DNA of 38,633 nucleotides from Streptomyces sp. MMG1533 (GTDB taxonomy: Bacteria > Actinomycetota > Actinomycetes > Streptomycetales > Streptomycetaceae). The position numbers were made by a program, and so were the translations under genes. Numbering within the stretch: position 1 is the stretch's first letter; each line of letters begins with the position of its first letter. Below, piece after piece: positions 22,764 through 29,954 of the stretch. The stretch spans positions 1 to 38,633 of the forward strand of contig NZ_LGDG01000277.1 of the NCBI RefSeq assembly GCF_001279775.1, written 5' to 3'. The notes below the pieces were generated by a model that had not been told where the DNA came from, did no database searches, and was given only the letters and a program-made list of their open reading frames with translations.

Positions 22764-23963
22764 ATGGCTGACGAGACCGTCGGCATCGTCGGCGCCGGCA
22801 TCGTGGGCCTGGCCACGGCCCGGGAGATCGCCCTGCGCCGCCCCGGCACCCGGGTCGTGGTGCTGGAGAAGGAGCACGAGGTCGCCGTCCACCAGACCGG
22901 CCACAACTCGGGCGTCGTGCACGCGGGCATCTACTACGCGCCGGGCAGCCTCAAGGCCGACCTGTGCGTACGGGGCGTGTCCCTGCTGCGCGAGTACTGC
23001 CAAGAGCGCGGACTGCCGTACGAGGAGATCGGCAAGCTCGTCGTCGCCGTACGCGCCGACGAGCTGGACCGCATGGAGGACCTCTACCGGCGGGCCAAGA
23101 ACAACCACGTGCCCGAGCTGCGGAAGATCTCCAAGGAGGAGATCGAGGAGATCGAGCCGAACGCCGGCGGCATCGCGGCCCTGCACTCCCCGCGCACCGC
23201 GATCACCGACTACAAGGCGATCGCCGGCGAGTTCGCCAAGGACATCGAGACCTCCGGCGGCGAAGTACGCCTCCGCTTCCCCGTCACCTCGATCACCGAC
23301 GTCCCCGGCGGCATCGAGGTCGCCTCCGGCCAGGACCGGATCCGCGTCGACCGGCTGATCCTCTGCGCCGGGCTGCACTCGGACGCCGTCGCCCACCTCG
23401 CCCAGGACAAGCAGGAACCGCGGATTATCCCGTTCCGGGGCGAGTACATGCTCCTGAAGCCGGAGAAGACGGATCTCGTACGAGGGTTGATCTATCCGGT
23501 GCCCGACCCGCGTTACCCCTTCCTCGGCGTGCACTTCACACCCCGCGTCGACGGTTCGGTCGAGGTCGGCCCGAACGCCGTCCTGGCCCTGGCCCGCGAG
23601 GGCTACAAGCGCAGCCGCATCTCGCCCAGGGACCTGATCGGCCTCGCCGGCTACCCGGGTTCCTGGAAGATGGCTGCCCGGCACTGGCGTACCGGCATCA
23701 AGGAGTACCGCGGCTCGTTCTCCACGGCCGCCTTCATGAAGGACGCGGGGCAGTACGTCCCCGGCGTCGGCGTGTCGGACGTGGTGCGCGGCGGTGCGGG
23801 TGTGCGCGCCCAGGCCCTGGACCGGGACGGCACGCTCCTGGACGACTTCCGCATCCATCAGAACGGCCGGGTCACCGCCGTCCGCAACGCCCCCTCGCCG
23901 GCCGCCACGGCCTCCATGGCGATCGCCGGACACATCGTCGACGCCGTCTTCACCGACGCGTGA
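22764..23963 (+). CDS. lhgO: L-2-hydroxyglutarate oxidase
   Basis: A 399-residue FAD-dependent oxidoreductase of the DAO family. The dinucleotide motif GIVGAGIVGLATA is at residues 7-19; the flavin and substrate segment QTGHNSGVVHAGIYY and the C-terminal VRGGAGVRAQALD are characteristic of LhgO (YgaF). It oxidises L-2-hydroxyglutarate to 2-oxoglutarate, passing electrons to the membrane quinone pool in characterised members. AAGGAGG lies upstream. Placement directly after a 2-oxoglutarate-semialdehyde-type ALDH suggests that five-carbon diacids arise in the pathway and are sent to the TCA cycle. Confidence 0.92.
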   Translation: MADETVGIVGAGIVGLATAREIALRRPGTRVVVLEKEHEVAVHQTGHNSGVVHAGIYYAPGSLKADLCVRGVSLLREYCQERGLPYEEIGKLVVAVRADELDRMEDLYRRAKNNHVPELRKISKEEIEEIEPNAGGIAALHSPRTAITDYKAIAGEFAKDIETSGGEVRLRFPVTSITDVPGGIEVASGQDRIRVDRLILCAGLHSDAVAHLAQDKQEPRIIPFRGEYMLLKPEKTDLVRGLIYPVPDPRYPFLGVHFTPRVDGSVEVGPNAVLALAREGYKRSRISPRDLIGLAGYPGSWKMAARHWRTGIKEYRGSFSTAAFMKDAGQYVPGVGVSDVVRGGAGVRAQALDRDGTLLDDFRIHQNGRVTAVRNAPSPAATASMAIAGHIVDAVFTDA

Positions 23964-24021
23964 CGGCGCATGACGACGCGTGGAGCAATCAGTAAATGCC
24001 CTGCGTGCAGCGGTGTTTCGC

Positions 24022-24057
24022 GCAACAACTGCTTGCATCCCCAGGGCTCTGCAAGGC
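24022..24057. promoter_or_regulatory. Candidate shared control motif, copy 2, overlapping an inverted repeat
   Basis: GCGCAACAACTGCTTGC (24022-24038) resembles 21165-21181. It overlaps the inverted repeat CTTGCA (24034-24039) and TGCAAG (24052-24057). TAGCGT at 24073-24078 may be the -10 of the amidohydrolase promoter; no convincing -35 is placed. Confidence 0.4.
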
Positions 24058-24124
24058 CTCGCGTCGCGCCTAGCGTTCCTTCCGCACCACCCCACCACGC
24101 ACCTCTAGAGAAAGAGTTGAAAGC

Positions 24125-24985
24125 ATGTTCGTCGTCGACACCCAGATCCACATCTGGAAGGAAGAGACCCCGGACCGCCCCTGGGTCCCCGGCGCGCGGG
24201 AGCGCATCCGCCTCAACGGACATCGCGAGGACCCCTTCTCGTACGAGGAGGCCCTGGAGCTGATGGACGAGGCGGGCGTCAACCGGGCCCTGATCCTGCC
24301 GCCGTCCTGGGAGGGCGACCGCATCGACTACGCCCTTCAGGCGTGCGAGGCGCACCCGGACCGCTTCGGCATCATGGCCCGCATCCCGCAGAACAAGCCC
24401 GAAGAGGGCAAGGCCATGCTGAAGGACTTCGCCGAGAACCCGCACGTGAAGGGCACCCGGCTGACCTTCCACCGGCCGATCGACCGCAACTGGATGATCG
24501 ACGGCACCAACGACTGGTACTGGCCGATCGCCGCGGAGCTGGGCATCCCGACGATGGTCCACGCCCCGATCTGGAAGCGGGAGCTCGGCGAGATCGCCGC
24601 CAAGCACCCCGAGCTGAAGATCATCATCGACCACATGGGCATCATGGCCCGCTGCGTCGACGACGCGATCGGCTACTGGGTCCAGGAGACCGCCGACCTG
24701 GCCGCCCACCCGAACATCTACGTCAAGGTCTCGGCGCTCCCGGGCTACTCCACGCAGCCCTTCCCGAACAACAACATCCAGAAGTACGTGCGCGAGATGG
24801 TCGACAAGATGGGCCCGCAGCGCTGCTTCTACGGCACCGACATCACCCGCCTGCTCGGCCACGGCATCACCTACACCGACACGATCGAGCAGTTCACCAA
24901 GCACTGGGAGTTCACGCCCGAGGAGCTTGAATGGATCATGGGCCGCGGCATCTCCGAGGTCCTGAACTGGCCGATCGAGGGCTGA
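24125..24985 (+). CDS. Amidohydrolase-2 family protein, LigI-like (candidate 2-pyrone-4,6-dicarboxylate hydrolase)
   Basis: A 286-residue TIM-barrel amidohydrolase. The N-terminal metal motif DxHxH reads DTQIHIW, so the first histidine is a glutamine; later landmarks are the histidine in IIIDHMG and the aspartate in YGTDITRLLG. This group includes LigI, which opens the pyrone-dicarboxylate ring to 4-oxalomesaconate without needing a metal, and related lactonases and decarboxylases. A LigI-like step would feed the galBCD cassette at 2.8-5.4 kb. That link is an inference, since the two lie 18 kb apart. It probably heads an operon with the next two genes. Confidence 0.8.
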   Translation: MFVVDTQIHIWKEETPDRPWVPGARERIRLNGHREDPFSYEEALELMDEAGVNRALILPPSWEGDRIDYALQACEAHPDRFGIMARIPQNKPEEGKAMLKDFAENPHVKGTRLTFHRPIDRNWMIDGTNDWYWPIAAELGIPTMVHAPIWKRELGEIAAKHPELKIIIDHMGIMARCVDDAIGYWVQETADLAAHPNIYVKVSALPGYSTQPFPNNNIQKYVREMVDKMGPQRCFYGTDITRLLGHGITYTDTIEQFTKHWEFTPEELEWIMGRGISEVLNWPIEG

Positions 24986-24998
24986 GGAAGCACGAGAG

Positions 24999-26723
24999 AT
25001 GACCGACACCCCCAACTCCACGGGCGCCGACGGCGGCGACGCTCTCGTCACCGCCTTCAACGCCGTCGGCGCCGACTACCTCTTCTGCTCGTCGGGTTCC
25101 GAGTGGGCCCCGGTGTGGGAGTCCCTGGCCCGGCGCCACCGGGACGGGCTGCCCTGCCCCGAGTACCTGGACCTGACGCACGAGACCGTCGCCGTGGGCA
25201 TGGCCACCGGCTACGGCCTGGTCAGGCGGCGGCCGCAGGGCGTGCTGCTGCACGCGGCCCCCGGTCTGCTGCAGGGCTCCATGGCCGTCCACGGGGCGCT
25301 GCTCGCGGGCGTCCCGATGGTGGTCAGCTCCTCGGAGTCGACCACCTACGGCGACGGCCCCGGGCAGGACCCGGGCGGCCAGTGGTACCGCAACCTGTCC
25401 ATCGTGGGCGGCCCGCACGGCGTCGCCCGGCCGTTCACCAAGTGGTCCAACGAGGCCGCCAGCGTCCACACCCTGCCCACCATGATCACGCGGGCGGCGG
25501 AACTGGCCTGGCGGGCCCCCGCCGGCCCCGCGTACCTGAACATCCCGCTGGAGATCCTCCTGGAGGAGTGGGACGGCCGCGAGGCCAAGACCATCGTGCC
25601 GCCGGGCTCCACGCACAGCTCGCCCGAAGAGGTCGACCCGGTCGCGCAGATGATCCGCGAGGCCCGCAACCCCGTGATCGTGACCGAGACGTCCGGCCGC
25701 GAGGCGGGCGGCTTCGAGGCACTCGTCGCCTTCGCCGAGGCATGGAACATCCCGGTCGTCGAGCCCGACTCGGCGGTCTGCGGCAACTTCCCGCGCACCC
25801 ATCCGCTGCACGCCGGCAGCGACATCGGCCCGTGGATGGACGAGGCGGACCTGATCCTCCTCGTCAACTGCCGCGCCCCGTTCTACCCGCCGTCCCGCCG
25901 CCCCTCCAAGGCGCAGGTCGTCGTCATCGACGAGGTACCGCAGCGCCCGCATGTCGTCTACCAAGTCCTGTTCGCGGACAAGTACTTGGAAGGCAACGTC
26001 GCCAACACCCTGCGCCAGCTCGCCAAGCGGGCGAAGGCCGCCTTGGCGGATGAAGCATCCGAGGCCGCCGTCGCCGTACGACGCACCGCGCAGCAGGAGC
26101 GGCACGCCGCCGAGCAGGCGGCCATCGCCGGAGCCGAGACGAAGGCGGAGCAGGCCGACGGCATCGACCCGGTACTCGTCGCCGCCACCCTGCGCAAGCT
26201 GCTCGACGGCCGGGACGGGATCGTCGTCGACGAGACCATCACGCACAGCCGGGTCGTCAAGCGCCATGTGCGGACCGACGCCCCGGACTCGTACTTCTAC
26301 GTGCAGGGCGGACTCGGCCAGGGCATCGCGGTCGCGCTCGGCGTCAAACTCGCCGCCCGGGAGCGGCCGGTGGTGCTCACCATCGGCGACGGCGCGTTCG
26401 CGTACAACCCGGTCATCCAGTCGTACGACGCGTCCAAGGCGTACGAACTCCCGCTGCTGATCGTGGTGTTCAACAACCGTGTCTACAAGTCGATGAACCT
26501 CAACCATCGCAGGTTCTACCCCGAGGGCGCCGCCGCCGAGACGGGGGAGTGGCTCGGCACCGATCTGCACCGGCTGCCCCGACTCGCGCAGTTCGCCGAG
26601 CCGTTCGGCATGCACACCGAGACCGTCGACGCGCCGGACGCGCTCGCGCCCGCCCTTGAGCGCGCTCTCAAGGCCGTGTCCGAGGGCACCACCGCCGTCG
26701 TCGACGTCCTCGTCACCCGCTGA
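24999..26723 (+). CDS. Thiamine-diphosphate-dependent enzyme (acetolactate-synthase/decarboxylase superfamily)
   Basis: A 574-residue TPP enzyme with the standard three domains: N-terminal PYR (about 14-180) with catalytic E62 in LTHETVAVGMATGY, a central domain near 210-340, and the C-terminal PP domain with GDGAFAYNP and FNNRVYKS as the Mg-TPP site. The class includes 2-oxoacid decarboxylases, carboligases and oxalyl-CoA decarboxylase. No CoA-binding or FAD-binding features decide between them. Between an amidohydrolase and an Ldh-type reductase it may decarboxylate or cleave a 2-oxo acid released by hydrolysis. It starts 14 bases after the amidohydrolase stop. Confidence 0.85.
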   Translation: MTDTPNSTGADGGDALVTAFNAVGADYLFCSSGSEWAPVWESLARRHRDGLPCPEYLDLTHETVAVGMATGYGLVRRRPQGVLLHAAPGLLQGSMAVHGALLAGVPMVVSSSESTTYGDGPGQDPGGQWYRNLSIVGGPHGVARPFTKWSNEAASVHTLPTMITRAAELAWRAPAGPAYLNIPLEILLEEWDGREAKTIVPPGSTHSSPEEVDPVAQMIREARNPVIVTETSGREAGGFEALVAFAEAWNIPVVEPDSAVCGNFPRTHPLHAGSDIGPWMDEADLILLVNCRAPFYPPSRRPSKAQVVVIDEVPQRPHVVYQVLFADKYLEGNVANTLRQLAKRAKAALADEASEAAVAVRRTAQQERHAAEQAAIAGAETKAEQADGIDPVLVAATLRKLLDGRDGIVVDETITHSRVVKRHVRTDAPDSYFYVQGGLGQGIAVALGVKLAARERPVVLTIGDGAFAYNPVIQSYDASKAYELPLLIVVFNNRVYKSMNLNHRRFYPEGAAAETGEWLGTDLHRLPRLAQFAEPFGMHTETVDAPDALAPALERALKAVSEGTTAVVDVLVTR

Positions 26724-26743
26724 CCCAGGAGGCACCCGCCATC

Positions 26744-27826
26744 ATGACCGACACACCGACCCCCAAGCCGGGCAAGGTGCGCCTGGCCGCCGAGGACCTG
26801 CGCACCTTCTCTGCCGACCTCCTGGAGAAGGGCGGCCTCAGCCCGGAGCGCGCCGCCACCACCGCCGACGTGTTCGTCTGGGCCGCACTGCGCGGCGTCG
26901 ACTCGCACGGCATCGCCCGCGTCCCCGCCTACCTGGAGCTGCTCGCCAAGGGCGTCGCCAACGCACAGGCCGAGATCAGGGTCGAGTCGACCACGCCGGC
27001 CGCCGCCGTCCTGGACGCCGACCGGGCACCCGGCCCGGTGGCACTCAGTGCCGCCGCCGACGAGGCCGTGAACCGGGCACGCACCACCGGCATCGCCTCG
27101 GTCGGCGTGCGCGGCACCGTGCACACCGGCGCCATCGGCTACTACGTCTCGAAGATCGCCGAACAGGGCCTGGTCGGCCTCGGGTTCGTCGCCGGCATGC
27201 CGAACATGGGCTACACGGGCGTCAAGGGCGCCGCCGTGGCGACCAGCCCGCTCGCCATCGCCGTACCCACCGCTTCGTCGTCGGGTCACGCCCCGCTGCT
27301 GCTGGACATGGCCACCGCAACCATCGCCCTCGGCAAGATCCGTCAGGCCAAGGCGAGCGGCACCCCGCTGCCCGAGGGTGCGGCCGCCACCGAGGACGGC
27401 ACCCCCACCACCGACCCCGAGAAGGCGGTCATGCCGCTGCCGTTGGGTGGGGTGAAGGGGTCCGGCATGTCTCTTGCGTTCGAGCTGCTCACCAGCGTGC
27501 TGGTCGGCGCGCCGATCTTCGCCGCGTTCCACTCGGACGACCCGGGGGGCCGCAAGCACCGCCAGAACGCCCTGCTCATCGCCGTCGACCCGGCCGCCTT
27601 CGGCGGAGCGGAGGGCTTCACCGAGGGCGTCGACGCCACGCTCTCCACGCTCAAGGGCCTTCCGGTCGCGGACGGCGCCGAAGGCGTCTACTACCCCGGC
27701 GAGCGCAGCGCCGCCGTGGCCGTGGAGCGGGCCGAGCAGGGGATTCCGGTGGCGCCCAAGGTGTGGCGCGAACTGACGGAGAACGCCGAGAAGTTCGGGA
27801 TCACTCCGCCCACGCCGGTCGGCTGA
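26744..27826 (+). CDS. Ldh-family NAD(P)-dependent 2-hydroxyacid dehydrogenase (YlbC/malate-L-lactate type)
   Basis: A 360-residue protein of the malate/L-lactate dehydrogenase family, which is unrelated to classical LDH. Seen are the N-terminal helical LRTFSADLLEKGGLS, the catalytic-histidine segment GVDSHGIARVPAYLE, GAIGYYVSKIAEQGLVG and PLGGVKGSGMSLAFELL. Members interconvert 2-oxo and 2-hydroxy acids (sulfolactate, ureidoglycolate, malate, imines). It follows the TPP enzyme by 20 bases with AGGAGG upstream, and is the last gene before a terminator. Substrate open. Confidence 0.87.
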   Translation: MTDTPTPKPGKVRLAAEDLRTFSADLLEKGGLSPERAATTADVFVWAALRGVDSHGIARVPAYLELLAKGVANAQAEIRVESTTPAAAVLDADRAPGPVALSAAADEAVNRARTTGIASVGVRGTVHTGAIGYYVSKIAEQGLVGLGFVAGMPNMGYTGVKGAAVATSPLAIAVPTASSSGHAPLLLDMATATIALGKIRQAKASGTPLPEGAAATEDGTPTTDPEKAVMPLPLGGVKGSGMSLAFELLTSVLVGAPIFAAFHSDDPGGRKHRQNALLIAVDPAAFGGAEGFTEGVDATLSTLKGLPVADGAEGVYYPGERSAAVAVERAEQGIPVAPKVWRELTENAEKFGITPPTPVG

Positions 27827-27850
27827 CGGGAACGCGGGGACCGTAGGGTC

Positions 27851-27876
27851 GCCGGCCGTCGGAGGGGACGGCCGGC
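27851..27876. terminator. Terminator between convergent Ldh and esterase genes
   Basis: GCCGGCCGTC (27851-27860) pairs perfectly with GACGGCCGGC (27867-27876) around GGAGGG. It lies midway between the two stop codons and can serve both strands. Confidence 0.8.
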
Positions 27877-27889
27877 GGCTTCCGTCTCC

Positions 27890-28831
27890 TCAGGAGTGGA
27901 CGGCCTCCCGCACATGGCGGGCGATCAGGGCGTATGTCCTCCGGGCCTTCTCGTCGTCCGAGCCGTCGTAGCCGTGGTCGGCACCGGCCACGTCGTGGTG
28001 CCCGACCAGGGACCCCGTCTTCCGCAGCCGGTCGGCGTAGCTCTCGGCCTCCGCCCGCAGCAGGTCGTACTCGGCCGTGACCACCAAGGCCGGGGCGATG
28101 CCCGTCAGATCCGCGGTGTCGGAGGGATGGGCGGGCGACACCAGCCGGTCGGCGCGCAGCCGGACATCCGGGACGTACGACGTGTCGAAGACGTCCGCCA
28201 TCCAGGGCCGCAGCATCGGCCGGTCGACGGCGGCGCGCTTCTGCCGGGCACCGGTCGCGAGGTCGAGCGGGGGATAGTGCAGGACCTGGAGCGCGATCGC
28301 GGGGCCGCCCTCCTCCAGGGCCTGGCGTGCCACGGCCGCCGCGAGTCCGCCGCCCGCGCTCTGCCCGCCCACGGTGAGCTGGCTGCCGTCCCAGCCGTGT
28401 TCGGCGCCGTGCTCGGCGACCCAGCGAACGACCTCGTACGCCTGCCTCGGCGGAGCCGGGAACGGGTGCTGCGGGGCGACCACATAGTCCACGTTGATCA
28501 CCACGACCCCCGCCTCCGCGGCGAGGCAGCGGCACAGCGGGTCGTCCAGCTCCGTGAGCGCGACGACGTATCCGCCGCCATGGAAGTTCACGTGTACCGG
28601 CGGCGCCGCCTCACCGGTCTTGTCGGTCGCGGGGAGGTACACCGTCACCCGGGCCGGGGCGACGGACGTGGGGATGGTCAATTCCTTCACCGTGCGCGGG
28701 AATTCGGGGAGCCGGGCGTGCGAGGCCGCCGCGGAACCGCGCCCACCGGAGCGCCGGTCGGCGAGCAGGCTCATCCGTTGCATGGTCTTGGCGGCGAGGG
28801 TGGCCACCGCCGGGCGGGCCAGGAGGGACAT
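27890..28831 (-). CDS. HSL-type alpha/beta-hydrolase (esterase/lipase)
   Basis: A 313-residue hormone-sensitive-lipase-type esterase. The oxyanion-hole motif HGGG is at 84-87; the nucleophile is S158 in GGQSAGGG; the acid is D in TAEYDLLR and the base is H in GADHGYDG. No signal peptide is evident; the first 30 residues are mildly hydrophobic. It hydrolyses short-chain esters or amides. Its upstream region holds a copy of the MarR operator found at 662-734, so it is probably controlled by the regulator 28 kb away, perhaps to detoxify or release an ester ligand. Confidence 0.88.
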   Translation of the reverse strand: MSLLARPAVATLAAKTMQRMSLLADRRSGGRGSAAASHARLPEFPRTVKELTIPTSVAPARVTVYLPATDKTGEAAPPVHVNFHGGGYVVALTELDDPLCRCLAAEAGVVVINVDYVVAPQHPFPAPPRQAYEVVRWVAEHGAEHGWDGSQLTVGGQSAGGGLAAAVARQALEEGGPAIALQVLHYPPLDLATGARQKRAAVDRPMLRPWMADVFDTSYVPDVRLRADRLVSPAHPSDTADLTGIAPALVVTAEYDLLRAEAESYADRLRKTGSLVGHHDVAGADHGYDGSDDEKARRTYALIARHVREAVHS

Positions 28832-28891
28832 GTGGCTCCGTTCGCTGGGACTGCGGCGGCCCGGGGGAGGGCTGCGCCTGATGGAAAGAAT

Positions 28892-28908
28892 TTACTTGAG
28901 TCAGGCAA
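28892..28908. promoter_or_regulatory. Candidate MarR operator, copy 4, upstream of the esterase
   Basis: TTACTTGAGTCAGGCAA; on the minus strand TTGCCTGACTCAAGTAA. It differs from copy 3 at two positions only. It lies 61 bases before the esterase start and directly beside the broken MFS gene. Confidence 0.65.
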
Positions 28909-28915
28909 TAAAAAG

Positions 28916-29233
28916 CTAGCCAACCTGATCGTGAGCAGCGTCCCCGCCGACCAGACCGGCGCCGCCACCGGCATGAACGCCAGCATCCGCACCATCGGCG
29001 GATCCATCGGCGCCGCCGTCACCAGCGTCCTGGTCACCGGCCGCCTCCAGCCCTCGGGCCCGCCGTACGCCTCCGGCTGTACCCACGGCCTTGCCCTGCC
29101 GGCCCCGCTCTGCCTGGCCGCCGCCCTGGCCGCGCTGCTCGTGCCGGTCCGGCGCAGCGGACGTACGACCGGCGGGGCGCGTGCCACGAGCGGGGCGACC
29201 GTCGTGGAGCAGGAGACCGTGGCCCACGGCTGA
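28916..29233 (+). pseudogene. 3' remnant of a DHA2-family MFS drug exporter
   Basis: About 105 codons match the C-terminal end of a 14-helix EmrB/QacA-type exporter: VSSVPADQTGAATGMNASI is the conserved segment of the late transmembrane region, then IGGSIGAAVTSVLVTG and a final hydrophobic stretch. A full member has about 480-550 residues, so over three quarters is missing. Homology begins abruptly at about 28916, eight bases after the MarR-type operator, and no start codon with a ribosome-binding site precedes it. A deletion or recombination at or near the operator is the simplest explanation. Confidence 0.82.
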
Positions 29234-29245
29234 CACGCACACAGC

Positions 29246-29283
29246 GGGTCGACCTGCGCACATGAGGTAGGGTTGACCTGCGC
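29246..29283 (+). repeat. Imperfect direct repeat upstream of the tRNA
   Basis: GGGTCGACCTGCGC (29246-29259) and GGGTTGACCTGCGC (29270-29283) are 24 bases apart. TTGACC in the second may be the -35 of the tRNA promoter; no clear -10 follows. Confidence 0.5.
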
Positions 29284-29326
29284 GCTCACACGGGTGGCCT
29301 CACGTGGTCGGCAGTGGAGAGCGCAC

Positions 29327-29400
<74 letters not shown>

Positions 29401-29407
29401 CGGTGTG

Positions 29408-29446
29408 AAGGGTCTTCGCAGGTGAACACCTGTGGAGGCCCTTTTC
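29408..29446 (+). terminator. Terminator of the tRNA-Pro gene
   Basis: AAGGG (29408-29412) pairs with CCCTT (29439-29443) and the pairing continues inward to 29423/29428 with a few G-T wobbles, closing on GAAC. CTTTT follows at the base, a classical rho-independent end. Confidence 0.85.
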
Positions 29447-29512
29447 GTATGGGTCCTTTGACGGAGCGGTTCATCGACCGGAGCAGGGAACGGCCGGGGG
29501 GAACCGGCCACA

Positions 29513-29940
29513 ATGGACTGCTGGTTGAGCCGCAACTCGGTAGCCCCGTGGCGACGGGGTCGTGGGGGGCGTCCGGGCCCGGGCAAGTCCGCACCACCGG
29601 AGGGGCTGAGCGGCGCCGCGGCGTTCGGTCCGTGGCTGCTGACTCCGGACGAGTTCCTCGGTACTGCCGAACAGGAGCTGTTGGCCCGTATCAACGGCCG
29701 AACGGTGTTGCGGCACCCCGTCCAGCCCCTGGCGGAGCGATTGTGGGAGCTGCTTGCCCACTGCTCTTCCTGGACCGACCTGGAACCGGGCGACGTACTC
29801 GCCGTGTCGACGCCTGACGTGCCCGGCCCCGAAGCCGCCGCCGTCTGCGCCGGAGACGTCTGCGCCGGAGACGTCTGCGCCGGAGACTCTGCGAAATCGA
29901 ACTGCCGGAGATCGGAGTGCTCGTGAACGACGCGTCATGA
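29513..29940 (+). pseudogene. 5'-truncated, frameshifted FAH-family gene
   Basis: From about 29624 the frame reads FGPWLLTPDEF, then LLARINGRTV and LEPGDVLAVSTPDVPG, matching the second half of FAH-family hydrolases (GPWLVT, VNGE, LEPGDVIATGTP). The frame then runs into a 15-bp triple repeat and is thrown out. In the shifted frame CEIELPEIGVLVN, the typical FAH C terminus, ends at TGA 29938-29940. Restoring one G after position 29887 joins the two perfectly. The metal-binding first half of the domain is absent. The listed start at 29513 is the first ATG of the open frame and is not supported by homology. A sequencing error could explain the shift but not the truncation. Confidence 0.78.
29843..29887 (+). 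repeat. Three 15-bp tandem repeats at the frameshift site
   Basis: GTCTGCGCCGGAGAC occurs three times without gaps, encoding VCAGD each time. A fourth copy begins TCTGC, lacking the leading G; this missing base is the frameshift of the FAH-like gene. Confidence 0.9.
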
Positions 29941-29954
29941 CGTCTGATGAGGTC

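Noticed and set aside
21261..24098. A 945-codon minus-strand open frame opposite the ALDH and lhgO genes.
   Set aside because: It is a GC-bias shadow: composition is R/A/G/D-rich without any family motif, while the plus strand encodes two complete, recognisable enzymes.
29422..29817. A 131-codon open frame right after the tRNA terminator.
   Set aside because: Its start lies inside the terminator hairpin and the FAH-like homology is in a different frame.
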